Origin: Staphylotrichum longicolle | Lineage: Eukaryota; Ascomycota; Sordariomycetes; Sordariales; Chaetomiaceae | Assembly (NCBI GenBank): GCA_019096155.1 | Contig: JAHCVI010000005.1 | Coordinates: 692,468-756,467 of the forward strand | DNA: 64,000 bases | Reading direction: 5' to 3' | In this document: positions 23,494-33,881 of the stretch, one piece after another | Layout: each line of letters opens with the position of its first letter | Numbering within the stretch: position 1 is the stretch's first letter | Position numbers and translations under genes: made by a program | Notes under the pieces: generated by a model | Seen by the model: only the letters and a program-made list of their open reading frames with translations | Told to the model about the DNA's origin: nothing | Database searches by the model: none

Positions 23494-24637
23494 CTCCCGC
23501 CTCCCATCTCAACATCTCGCCCGGGATACGATCCCCGCGACCCTCCCCTCAACTCCGCCATCTCCCCCATCCCGGCCCTTTTCAAGTATCCCTCCAACCT
23601 GCCCACCTCCCTCACGAGCCTCGACGGATGCAGCACCAAAAACCCCAGCATCACCAGCAACATCGGCACCGCATCAAACACGTAGACAAACACCTCATGC
23701 CCGGCCACCACCCCGTCCATCCCCTCCAGATACTCCGCCCCGCGCACCACGCTCCGCACGACCAGCATCGCCGCGGCCACCTCCATCACGACAAAGTACC
23801 ACAGCCAATTGATCCCGGGGTCCATTAGCATGGCGCGCGACGCGGCCGGGTCGCGGCGCAGGCGGGCGTGCAGCCGGCCGCAGGCGACGAGGAAGATGCC
23901 CAGGGCCAGGAGCTGCACGACGAGGCCGGCCAGCACGACGATCTTGCTGAGGCGCTGGGCCTCGGGCGTGCCGCTCGCGGGCAGGACGGTGCCGATCAGC
24001 TGCGTGAAGATGGCGGCGACGTCGGCGAGGACGTAAAGTTTTGTCGGGGAGCAGGTGCAGAAGCTGTTTAATGGGGAGGGGTGGGGGAGTTGGGTTAGCA
24101 ATGGGGTCGGGCGGGGCGGTGGATGGGTTGCTGGGAGGGAGGATGGGACGGGACGTACCATGCGTAGCAGCACCGACTGCAGCAGCTGCGCTTGCGGCGC
24201 GGGTTGGGCTGGTAGGTGCCCTCGAGGAGAGCCGTGGCGATGTGGCCGTAGGACATGTACAGGGTGGCGGCGAGGAGGGGCGGCGCGACGAGGAGGAGCA
24301 TATTTTGCAGTAGCCAAGGGTCCAGGGACGTGGGGTCGGTGTGGGCGCGGGCGCGCTCGAGGTAGCCGAAGATCAAGCCTAGTTGTTGAGGAAGGGGGAT
24401 TAGTGAGGATGGCGCGTTGAAGGGGTTGAAAGGGGTCCTACAGATTCCGCCGAGGAGAAAGGGAATGAATCGCCACGCCCGGAGCCAGACAAAGTAGACG
24501 AGGTGCGCAAGGGTGGCGAGCGCGAAGAGGGCGAGGAAGATGTATCCGGCAACGTTGCTGGGACGGTATTCCCAGAAGACCACCACCATAGTCCCGTTGA
24601 CCACCGGGCCGAAGGGCGGGCCATCGTTGAGAGCCAT
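23448..24637 (-). CDS. RTA1-like seven-TM membrane protein
   Basis: Three exons, 24637-24442, 24378-24159 and 24063-23448, give 343 aa, all in phase. About seven hydrophobic segments are visible. Family marks include GGI..IFGYLERA, LLLVAPPLLAATLYM and KLYVLADVAAIFTQLIG, typical of RTA1/RSB1 lipid-translocating-exporter-like proteins of fungal plasma membranes, linked to sphingoid base export and resistance to membrane-active drugs. The C-terminal cytosolic tail is about 50 residues with Ser/Gly. The gene converges on the G-patch gene, and their predicted 3' ends overlap by about 46 nt only because the G-patch stop seems lost. Confidence 0.88.
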
Positions 24638-25154
24638 GATTGGGTTGAGGAGAGAGAGGCGGGAGACAAAAGAGAGACAGAATGCAGAAGGGCAGGCCAA
24701 CGGAAACTGTGCTCAAATCACAAGCAGATAACTGGCAGTTTTTAAACATGAAATAGGAGACATGAAAGGGACAGAAACACATGAAAAGTCATTGCATTGA
24801 GAGTGTTATATATCGATGCCACAGACACAAGCCCCCTTCACTCGGTAGATGCCGCGTAAGCCTTCCCTGACAAGGTCGCATTCCGAAAACTCTCACTTTT
24901 CGCACCAAGCTCTGATCTGAATCCAAAACGTACCTCACTTCGTCGTGTGGATTCTCTCAGCCCCCTATTGACAAGGCCACTTCCGACGGAACTGTGTCGT
25001 GCTTTGTGGGGCAAGCGCCCACTTACACGAGATGTGGAGCTCTATTATCTGGGTCAGGGGCTTCTCGTCGCCTTATTTTTCGCATTTCAATCCGAAAATT
25101 CCAAACCCAGTTCCCCTGGTCACCCACCCACCCCGCCTCTCAACCGAGTCTTCT
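24638..25154. other. intergenic, divergent promoters
   Basis: This spacer lies between the divergent RTA1-like and Zn2Cys6 genes, a layout that would allow local co-regulation. No gene is supported in it. Confidence 0.4.
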
Positions 25155-26800
25155 ATGAGTCTTCCCCTGGCCATGGCGCCAGCGTCGTCATCATCAATCA
25201 AGAAGTCCATTCGACCCCATCGTAAATCACGCACCGGCTGCAGTTCCTGCAAACGTCGCAAAGTCAAGGTCAGTTGAGAACCTGAAACTGAAAGTCGACA
25301 TGTTCCTCCTGTACCAGCGCCGTCTCGCATGCCTTGCTGACCGCCTCCAGTGCGATGAGGAGAGGCCATGTAGCAATTGCATCCGCTTTGGCTTGCGATG
25401 CGATCTCGCTCCAGAAAGCGCGCGTATTGATCATGGCATCGCCCCGGCCCCGGCCGGGCGACGAGGTCGGGGGCGGCCTCGGAAGGCTTGGACACAGCCA
25501 GGCAAGTTATCTTCCTCCCAATGCTTGATCTGATACCTTATCTCTGACCCCTTGCCCAGATCCTACGCACTCCGCGAGCACATCATCACCGCCACCTCCC
25601 CCTCCAACCATAGACATGCACCAAGCCGAGCTCCTCCTCCACTTCACCACCACCACAGCTCCCACGCTCGGCGGCTGCGATTGCCCGCACCAACTCGCCT
25701 TCTGGACGCGCAACGTGCCACACATTGGTTTATCCCATCCCTTCGTGCTACACCTCCTCCTCGCCGCCGCCTCGTTCCACCTCGCATACCTGGCCAAGCA
25801 CCACACAACCACCGACACGGCTGTTGACAATGCAACTGCGAGCGCCCTGCCGTTACGCCTCATGCGGGTCGAGTATCTCGCCCTCGCCCAACAGCACCTC
25901 ACGGCCGGCGTGTCGGGCTTCTCGGCGCAGCTCGCCCGGCCGGCGCCCGAGAACTGCGGCGCGCTGTACCTGGGCGCCGTGTTGACTTGTTATTGCACGT
26001 TTGCGGATGGGCCGGCGGGGCGGGATGATTTGTTGGTGTGCACCGTCAAGGGGGAGGAGCACGGGGGTGGCGGGTCGCATGACGACGGGAGTGACCGCGG
26101 TGAGGATGCGAGTCCAGCTACGACCGGCACTTCGTCTTCTTCTTCTCCTGCCGTGAGCATGCCCTTCGTCTACGGCGTGCGGCTCATGCATGAGTCCTTC
26201 AGCCCGGACGTGCTGTTTGCCGGTCCGATGGAGCCGCTCGCGAGGGCGCCGCGGCCGCCGGCACTGGAGGAACCGGTTTGCGTGCGGGATGGGTTCCCGC
26301 GGCTCGAGTGGGAGGCGCAGCTGGATGGGTTGAGGGAGTTCGTGGTGGCGGCTCGGTGTGCCGCCTCAGACGGCCGTGATGGTGCCACCCCCGCTTCAAC
26401 AGAAGCGACGAGGGCAACAGCGGCTGTCTCGCTCAAAGCACTGGACAACTTGATTGGAATCTACGCAGCGATATATGGGCGCCGCGGGCAGAATGGCGAG
26501 ATCACGTTGGTCGGACCATCAGAAAACCAGTTTGTCTTTGGCTGGCTATACCGCCTCGAGCCCGAGTTTGCGGCATGCGTGAGGAGGTGCGAGCCATGCG
26601 CGCTGCTGGCCTTGGCGCACTATGCGCTGCTCCTGAAGGGGGATGCGGTTCCAAGGGGGTGGTATGTGGAGGGCTGGAAGGAGCACATTGTTGCTAGGAT
26701 TGGTGAGCTGTTGGGCGATGCTGAAGGCAGTGAGTGGATGCGTTGGCCGCTGGAGCAGGTGGCGGTGAAAGAAGGGGGGCAGAGTAGGTTGGACAGTTGA
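25155..26800 (+). CDS. Zn2Cys6 transcription factor, UPC2-like
   Basis: Three exons, 25155-25268, 25351-25501 and 25560-26800, give 501 aa. The binuclear cluster has C29, C32, C39, C45, C48 and C55 (C-x2-C-x6-C-x5-C-x2-C-x6-C) after a basic HRKSRTG lead, as in the sterol-uptake-regulator group. An AT-hook-like GRRGRGRPRK follows at about 74-83. The rest is an alpha-helical effector region with no catalytic motif. The first intron interrupts the cluster between K38 and C39, a common place. The second intron needs a GC donor (CAG^GCAAGT) and has a CTGAC branch site; phase excludes the nearby GT. It lies divergent to the RTA1-like gene, a plausible target by position only. Confidence 0.87.
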
Positions 26801-27357
26801 GGAAATGATATATCCGGTCTGGTCATTGAGGTACCACGGCCTGTTTGCAGCTTTACTGCCAGGAATGTTTGTTTGGATCGCAAGTGTTCTAACTTGGCTG
26901 AATGTTCTGGTTGATGGTTCTCTAGCTTCGTTGGGCATTCAGGATCGAAAGAAACCTAAGTCTTTCCACAGACCTGATCATGGACCAGATGAAGACGAAG
27001 AGTCAGACCGGTGGATTGCTCGACTATTTTGTTGCTCCAAAACCTCAATAAACTTCGAGAGTTAGACCTTCAACCACACTTCTCCCACACCAAACGTCTC
27101 CACAACCCTTCCATGATGCCATAATCCCAGATGCTCTGCCTTAGGCGTTTATAAACCACCCTTATCCTACTAGTGTCGTGTAACGGACTCGGCGGCTTTT
27201 CCTGACCGTTTTTTCTCGACTCGGAATGGTCTAATCTACCCCGCAATAAAGCAACAGCACAACATTGCCGCTCTAAAGAAATAGGCCGCAACGAATTTGC
27301 GCCAAAACTTCCTGCCAAAGCAACGCAAAATTGAGAACGGGTACAAGATTCTAAACG
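26801..27357. other. intergenic, no gene supported
   Basis: 3' flank of the regulator gene. It contains only short frames without features. Confidence 0.4.
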
Positions 27358-27687
27358 ATGCCTATGAACATGAAAGATAAGACGGATGAGGAAGTTTTGG
27401 AAGAGGTCGCTCGAGAGGTAAGATCGACAGTCTGGTTGCTGTTCGCTCGTGCTCACCTGAAAGAGATCTTCGCAACGAAGGATGACCTCGAATACAACGA
27501 CACGAGGAGCGAGAAAGCAGTTGCTGTATACATGTCCATACCATTCAGCGAGTTAGTCGCATTCCATGATGGGTCGGTGCCGGAGCTAGGGGTCTGGGTA
27601 TATACACTCGAAGAGGTCCCAACCACGGATTGGATGGCGACGAGGGGAGTTCGGATCCGGTTTATTGACAGAAAATCGTCTAGTTAG
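27358..27687 (+). CDS. small acidic protein, unknown
   Basis: A 109-codon frame with an ATG and an acidic, well-mixed composition (EEVLEEVAREVRS, SIPFSELVAFHDGS) ends in TAG. No domain, signal or neighbouring exon supports it further. It may be a genuine small gene or the remains of one. Confidence 0.3.
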   Translation: MPMNMKDKTDEEVLEEVAREVRSTVWLLFARAHLKEIFATKDDLEYNDTRSEKAVAVYMSIPFSELVAFHDGSVPELGVWVYTLEEVPTTDWMATRGVRIRFIDRKSSS

Positions 27688-29193
27688 AGATGAGCTTTTA
27701 CAGATTTCTGACCTCAAGGTTCGGTTCTGAACCAGACAAGGCCCCCGCCAATGAAACTCAAAGTGCCCCTGATTCATTACAATGGAAACAAGAACACCAT
27801 GAGGAACTATCATAAGATGCCTACAAACTTGCTCGGAAACCTTGTGAGCAACCCAAGCTACGCACTTGTTCTGCGAACACGGCGCTTTGCCACCACCCTC
27901 CACCCCTTCTTTGAGTCAACGATGAGATGAGACAAGTTGCACTTGACTTCTATCGGGTCCTGCCAGTTCTCCAGATGGGGTGGCTTGCGGCAGACCCGGG
28001 ACCGGGCGTTGAGGTTGACCTCGACCAGCTCTGGTTGGCCCATGACCCATGGACCCTCCCAGGCTGCTGGGAAGGACTGGAAAAGGCATTCGGAATGGGA
28101 GCGCGGGCCAAAGACAGTGGCTTTCGCCTTTATCTCTGTCCTACGATATACTGGAGCCGGCCATGGCGCCTTCCGAGACCCTGCCCGCTGCAAGGGTCGC
28201 GCGCTGAGCTGGCTGCCTACCTGCCCGAAGAAGCCCATGACTCGCTTTGCAAACGGCAGTCCGCCGAGAAGGCGCTCGGCGTTAAGATCCCAAGACAAGC
28301 CAAGATCGTTGCCGCCGAAACGTTTGAAAGATGGGAACGCATGCCTACAAGAAGGTCGTAAGGAGCATCTTTGACGCCGTGGGGGTTGTCGGGACTGCGG
28401 ACGGTGAGCGGACTAAAAGGGGGAAGTCAAGAACCCGTACCTAGGTAATTACCAACGCATTCAATCTCTTCCATGCTCTTTCTTTTTTGTTTTTTGCGGG
28501 TTAAATTCTGTACCTAATTTGTGACCATCACTCGAATCAGCCTACTTTTTTTTTTTTTCCTTTTGTTTCAGGCGAAAGGCGTGTCGTCCTCAAGGATGAC
28601 GACCTTCAAGCCAGGGTTCCGGTTCGGCGGCAACCCCCACCTTACGGTTGGCAGGGCTGAAGGTGAAACATTTGGCTTGCGCCTTGATTCGACACCAACA
28701 TGTTTCTAAATTGGCCGGCCCAGCAGCCAACGAACCCTGCCATGTGTAATTCAGGGGCGGCTCGAGGCAGACTCTATCCTGGTCGCCTGCTCAACCCTGC
28801 GAGGCATGTAGTCATGCCGAAGTCGCTGGAGGCAGTTTTGGAATCAGGGAAGCATTGCGAAGGTTTCCAGCATCAGATGCGTGCAGGCCTTGATTGCTCC
28901 GAGCTCTGGAACTTGCCGGCCCGACCAGATCTCGGTCAAAGACTCAATCCTTGTGTTATCTGTTCCTCGAGACAAACATGCCAATGCGGACGTGTTTTTG
29001 CGGTTTGGTCAGCGAAAATAGCCTCGGGGAATAGCAGCATACCTCCACGATTTGGCACGACGGCGGTCGCTTGCTTCTCGTCCGCAGTTCTTAACTGTCG
29101 CCCTTTCCCTCCTCAAGCCTCACTCCTTTTTCAGTGCATCGTCTCTCAATCTCTCAGCTCTCACGTTGTTGAGCCGACGTCGAATCCACCACC
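27688..29193. other. no supported gene
   Basis: Opposed frames at 27927-28361 (plus) and 27858-28298 (minus, no ATG) overlap. Neither shows a domain. A poly-T tract lies at about 28547-28560. The frame that begins near 28700 is not coding until the GH71 exons. Confidence 0.4.
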
Positions 29194-30607
29194 ATGGCTC
29201 CCCTACACCACCTATTCTCGGCGCTGTGCCTCGCCATCTTGTTCGCCGGCACCGCCAACGCCGCCGTCCAAGGCGTCTTTGCCCACTACATGGCAAGTCC
29301 TCCACGACACTTTTCTCGCCAGTCTTCTAACTCTCTCTCAGGTAGGAGGCATGTCCTCTCTCGACCAGGCCCTCGCCGACGTGACCGAAGCCCAAGCCCT
29401 CGGCCTCGACGCCTTCGCCCTCAACGTCCAGCACCCAGACGCCCAGTGGACCCTCGACTCCGTCGCCCTCCTCTTCCACGCCGCCGCCCAAACCAACTTC
29501 AAGCTCTTCTTCTCCCTCGACCTCGCCGCCTCCCCGCCCCTCCCGGCTTCCACCCCCTCCTCTCCACCTACCTCACCCACCCAGCCCACTACCAGCACCA
29601 ATCCCGCCCCTTCCTCAGCACCTTCCGCGGCGGCTCCCCCGCCACCCTGCCCACTGGCCCGCCTTCCTTGCCTCCCTCCCCGTCCCCGTCTACTTCATCC
29701 CCAACTTCGACGACCACCCCTCCCTGCAAGAATCCCCCGCCCTCGCCCCGGACTCCCCGCTCCTCACCTCCACCTCGACCTCCGCCGCCTACCTCGACGG
29801 CCTCATGGGCTGGGAAACCGCCTGGCCCCAGCCGGGCACCCCCCTCCTCCCCTCGACCGCGCACGCCGACGCGCTCACCCTCGCCGCGGCCCGCGCCGCC
29901 TCAAAGACCTACATGTTCCCCGTCTCGGCGTTTCAGAGCAAGCACCACCGCTCCTGGGGCAACTGGCTGCGGCGCGGCGGGCTGACGCTCGCGCGGCGCA
30001 TGGAGGACGCGCTGCTCCTGCAGCCCGACTTCGTGCAGCTGCTGAGCTGGAACGACGCCGGCGAGGGGCACTACCTGGGGAATGTCTGGCCCGAGGCGGT
30101 GGGGAGGGAGGAGTGGGAGGCGCTGGTGGATGGGTGGGGGCATAAGGGGTGGCAGGCGGTGCTGCGGCCGTGGATTCGGGCGCTGAAGGGTGGGTGTGAC
30201 TGGGGGAGGGGGTGGTGCCTGTGATGGAAGGGAGGGGGTTTGCGGGGGGGTTTGGTATAGGGCGCTGTTGAAGGGGCGGAGTGTGGGTGGATAGGCTGGG
30301 GTTGGGCAAGCCGACGGGGTGGGAGGAGGTGGAGGATGCGGTGAATGTGGTTGCGGTTCTGGGGAGCGGGCAGGCGGAGGCGAGAATTCGGGTCTGGAGC
30401 GGCGGGGTGGTGAGGGCCGAGTTCGAGGGCAAGATCGGGATGAATGTGCATCAGGTGGCCGTTGAGAAGGGGGAGCAGGTGGTGCAACTGGTGGCTGCGG
30501 ATGGGAGGGTCATTGGGGAAGGGAGGGGAAGCAAAGGGATTACGGATCGGATTGAGGATATTGGGGGGATTTGCAACTACAACTACCAGGTTGTGGAGAT
30601 TGTGTGA
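29194..30607 (+). pseudogene. GH71 alpha-1,3-glucanase (mutanase), frameshifted
   Basis: Exon 1 (29194-29292) encodes a signal peptide ending near TANA and the start of the catalytic domain. A 49-nt intron with a GC donor (ATG^GCAAGT), a TTCTAAC branch site and TCTCAG rejoins in phase to give HYMVGGMSSLDQAL, a GH71 hallmark. Other family blocks follow in changing frames: LGLDAFALNVQ, FKLFFSLDLA, then (frame change about 29531-29550) PLLSTYLTHPAHY and STFRGG, then (about 29633-29652) PVYFIPNFDDHPS and LLSWNDAGEGHYLG, then (about 30180-30220) WYRALLKG, and (about 30262-30281) the C-terminal beta-rich part ending at 30607. The enzyme would be secreted and hydrolyse cell-wall alpha-1,3-glucan. 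All four shifts lie in G/C-rich runs, so sequence error is a serious alternative to real decay. Confidence 0.82.
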
Positions 30608-30753
30608 GAGTCGATGGGACATGTCAATAGACGGAGGATACCATAGAAAGGTCAAGAAGGAGCTCTCAGAGACTGAATATCAACGATGTCGCTGGCTAGC
30701 CCTGCCCCATTTACGGATCGCCAAGTGCCCCCCCACGCAACGGACGTCACCAC

Positions 30754-31593
30754 TCATTTCATGATGCTGGCAAACTCATGGTCTGTCGCAAAGTCAGCAT
30801 CACCTTGAGGAGTTGGGCGTGAAGAATGCCTCACAGTCAATGGTGCCGTCGCCGTTGCGGTCGGCCAGCTTGAGCATCTCGTCGAGCTCTTCGTCCGTCA
30901 GGTCCTCGCCCAGAGACTTGAGCACGTTACGCAACTCGTCGCTCGAGATGGTGCCGCTGCCGTCCTTGTCAAAGACCTTGAAGGCGTTGAGGAGCTCCTG
31001 CTCCGTGTCCAGCTCCTTGACCGTTTGGGACATGAGGGCGAGGAACTCTGTGCACTGGTCAGCTGCTAGTAGGTATGTGGCGGAAGCCCTCCAGGGACGC
31101 ACGCACCCTCAAACGAGATAACACCGTCGTTGTTGAGGTCGGCCTCGTTGACGAGATCCCGCAGCTCGGACTCGCTGGGGTTCAGGCCGAGCTCGCGCAT
31201 GACCTGGCCCAGCTCGGCCGCTGTGATGTCGCCTACAAACGACAAGCGCGAGGTTAGCACGGCCGTGGGTTGTGATCTGAGCGGGGTGCTGCGGGTCAGA
31301 CTCACCCCCTCCGTCCTTGTCCTAAAAATCGTGCACAGCCACAGGCACGGTTGTTAGTCACTGGAGTCTGGCCAGAGGGTCCGATGCCGTGCATGCATGC
31401 GCTGTTGGTCGCGTGACTGCGAGAAAGTAGAAATGGCAGATCTCACGTACAAAAATCTCAAACACCTCCTTGTACTGGGCGATGGTCTCGGGCGAGAGAT
31501 TGTGCGAGCCCGGCCTGCTGTCTTTGGAAGCCTGCGGGCACAACCCAGTCAGCCATCAGATGTGCAGGGGTCAGAGTCTATGACGCAGACCAT
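30754..31593 (-). CDS. calmodulin-like four EF-hand protein
   Basis: Six exons on the minus strand, 31593-31591 (ATG alone), 31531-31451, 31321-31306 (16 nt), 31232-31107, 31047-30835 and 30782-30754 (29 nt), total 468 nt and 155 aa. Four EF loops are at 29-40, 65-76, 102-113 and 138-149, each with Asp at position 1 and Glu at 12, so calcium binding is likely at all four. The last intron turns a spurious ..DCEAFFTP end into the expected ..DYHEFASIMK end. Identity to canonical calmodulin is clearly partial, with an extended basic N-terminus, so this is a calmodulin-like paralogue, not the near-invariant calmodulin. An intron right after the ATG is known from fungal calmodulin genes. Confidence 0.88.
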
Positions 31594-32377
31594 GTTGGTG
31601 ATTGTTGATTGCTGTGTTTGTTTGTTCTTCAGTCGGTGTTCAGCGTCAGATCTGACGTGGTCTTTTGTGGCTGTGGGGGCTCTTTTGTTGTGTGTTTGAG
31701 CAGCGAGGAACAGGGAAGGGTGATGCCCAAAAGCGTTTATCGTACCTAAAATTCTGGCGGGCTGATGATGAGGGGGAGGGGTCGATGTCGAACAGGCCGA
31801 TCGTGAAACACGTGCCGCTGTTGGCAGAAACACGCAACCTGCAGCTGCCCAACACGCTGATTCGCTGGCGAACGAGTCCTCCGAACTGGTGCATCGACTG
31901 GGAACCGGGATCAGCGCGTTACCCTAACCCTTATGGCAACTTCAACCACATACCCATCTCTCTTGGACTTGTTTCGTGGCCAAATCCGACTTTGTTGCTA
32001 TTTCTAGAACTACATCGAATGTCTAATTTTTTTGGTTAGTGGGGAACCCATCAGATATCATAAACTTTTGCACGTGGGCATCTCACGCTCTCAGGAACAG
32101 CAGTGGTTGCTTCTAACATCAGTGTTGTGCGACTGACACCTATCATGTGAAAGAACACTAAAGCAAGGAAACTGCCACGTTTTCGACATCTTGTTGCAGA
32201 CGTAAACTTGTTGCACAAGCTCTATTTGCACAGAGAATATGGTTGGAACCGTGTATAAGTGCAAGTTCCCACCAACCCGCGGCCTTATTGCAAGCACTCA
32301 GTAAGCTACTTACCTACCAGTTAAAACGAGCCCGAGGCCAACTACGTACAAAACGTCATTACGCTCTCTCATCCAAA
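31594..32377. other. intergenic, divergent promoters
   Basis: This spacer lies between the divergent calmodulin-like gene and the four-exon unknown gene. No gene is supported. Confidence 0.45.
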
Positions 32378-33114
32378 ATGGATTCAGAATCAAGATCTGG
32401 AGGTCAGCAGTCTCGTAATCCGTCTCCATTGCCGTCTGTAGCCAACCGAGCCATGCGCTAACAGAACGGTGGCCCGGACAGATGTAACACCGGAAATCAT
32501 CAACTGGCCAGTTCAAAGTATGTTTACCCTCAAAAAACTGCGATTTGCAACTCTGACAGTAGCCTGTCAAGAACGCAAGATGTGGCGTGGGAAGGGGCAT
32601 CTCCCGCCCCGGGTCGAGATCCGCCAAGTCGCAAGCAGTGCCATCGACAGCGCCCTTCAAACACATTCCCTGGAGCGTCTCATTGATATTGTCAGGACAC
32701 CCTGCAGAGATGCCTGGCTCAAGGCAGCGAGGAGGAAGCATGACAAGAACGCCCAGCTCAAGAGAGAGTATTACAACATGGTCATGGAGATGTTGACTGG
32801 TGAGTATCAACTCAATAATACGATAGATGTATGCAGATGGCTAACTAAAGTCGACAGAAGCCCTGAAAAAGCAGGAAGAAGAGCAGTTGTGGAAGAATCC
32901 CACCGACCCTACACTGGGAGGTAACACCCCGGTTGATAATCGTCGTTGCGGTCACCCGGGCTGTCAAAACTGACGATGCGCAAAAGCCGCCGGGCAAGGA
33001 ACGGTGTTCACGAAAGATGAAACCCTTGAAGCCGCCTTGGAAGAACCGGTAAAGATGGAGGATGACCTCGACTCGGAGTGGGTATGCATTACACTTGGAC
33101 GCAATGAGACTTGA
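32378..33114 (+). CDS. unknown helical protein, four exons
   Basis: Exons 32378-32402, 32482-32799, 32858-32920 and 32987-33114 sum to 534 nt and 177 aa. The introns are 79, 58 and 66 nt with CTAAC, CTAAC and CTGAC branch sites. The protein is charged and helical (Arg/Lys-rich middle, acidic C-terminus ending near DDLDSEWV). An optional 42-nt intron near 32519-32560 (GTATGT donor) would keep frame and shorten it to 163 aa. No family is recognised, but three in-phase introns with good signals make it a real gene. Confidence 0.7.
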
Positions 33115-33783
33115 TCCTCAACCGCTTAGTGAGTTGGGTCTAATGTATTAGAGTATTGGTTACTTTACCCCGGGTTTAACATTTTGCCCTTACGTTGTCT
33201 AAAGGTACCTAGGTACCTGCGTTGGTTCTGCTCTGGGACTCGTCAGTCTCATGCCAATGATCACGGGAAGAGTCTGCGTAAAACAGTTTGTTGAGTGATC
33301 AACTGTGATCCTTTGATGAGTGACGCAAACCAGTTGCACAAACACACAACATGTTGTTCATTCGCTCATGTTGTTCTGCAGCTCTCTCCTGCCATAGCTT
33401 CCAAAGTTGTTCTCCTCCACTAACCCGCACCCTGTAGCTGCCATCGAGAGTGTTACATCAAACTGACCTGCAATACCCAGCAAAACAATGTCACAGTTGT
33501 GTGTCACTGAGACAAGCAGATAATATGTATCACCACGCTCTCTCATACCTTGCTTTGATTCATGACTCTGTGAACGAGACGACCTCAATCACCGGTGACT
33601 TGGTGGAAGAGACGCCCCGAGATTATGCCAGTTCTAATGCTCCTTCTCTGAGAAGTCAAGTATGGATTTAGCTATAGCCCATCAAAGTCGAGAGTTGTAT
33701 TCATATTGTTATCGACACTGCTGTTGTCCAGCGAAGAGAACGGGATGGAAAGGCAGGAGAAGGATTGTTGTTTCTTTGTGATA
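33115..33783. other. intergenic, no gene supported
   Basis: AT-richer than the region to its left, with only short frames. It abuts the transposon target site TA at 33782-33783. Confidence 0.4.
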
Positions 33784-33837
33784 ACGTAGGTGTATAGCGA
33801 AAGTTACATACATGCGAAAGTTACACTAAACCACACC
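33784..33837 (+). repeat. left terminal inverted repeat
   Basis: 54 bp, starting ACGTAGGTG. It contains the 12-mer GCGAAAGTTACA twice, 5 nt apart, probably duplicate transposase-binding sites. It pairs with 35589-35642. Confidence 0.93.
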
Positions 33838-33881
33838 AATGCGACATCTCACTTCTACACTCACTTCCTCCACAACCTAAC

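Noticed and set aside
18837..26800. Secondary metabolite gene cluster (reductase, membrane protein, Zn2Cys6 regulator)
   Set aside because: No polyketide synthase, peptide synthetase, terpene cyclase or P450 is present, and a splicing factor gene sits in the middle.
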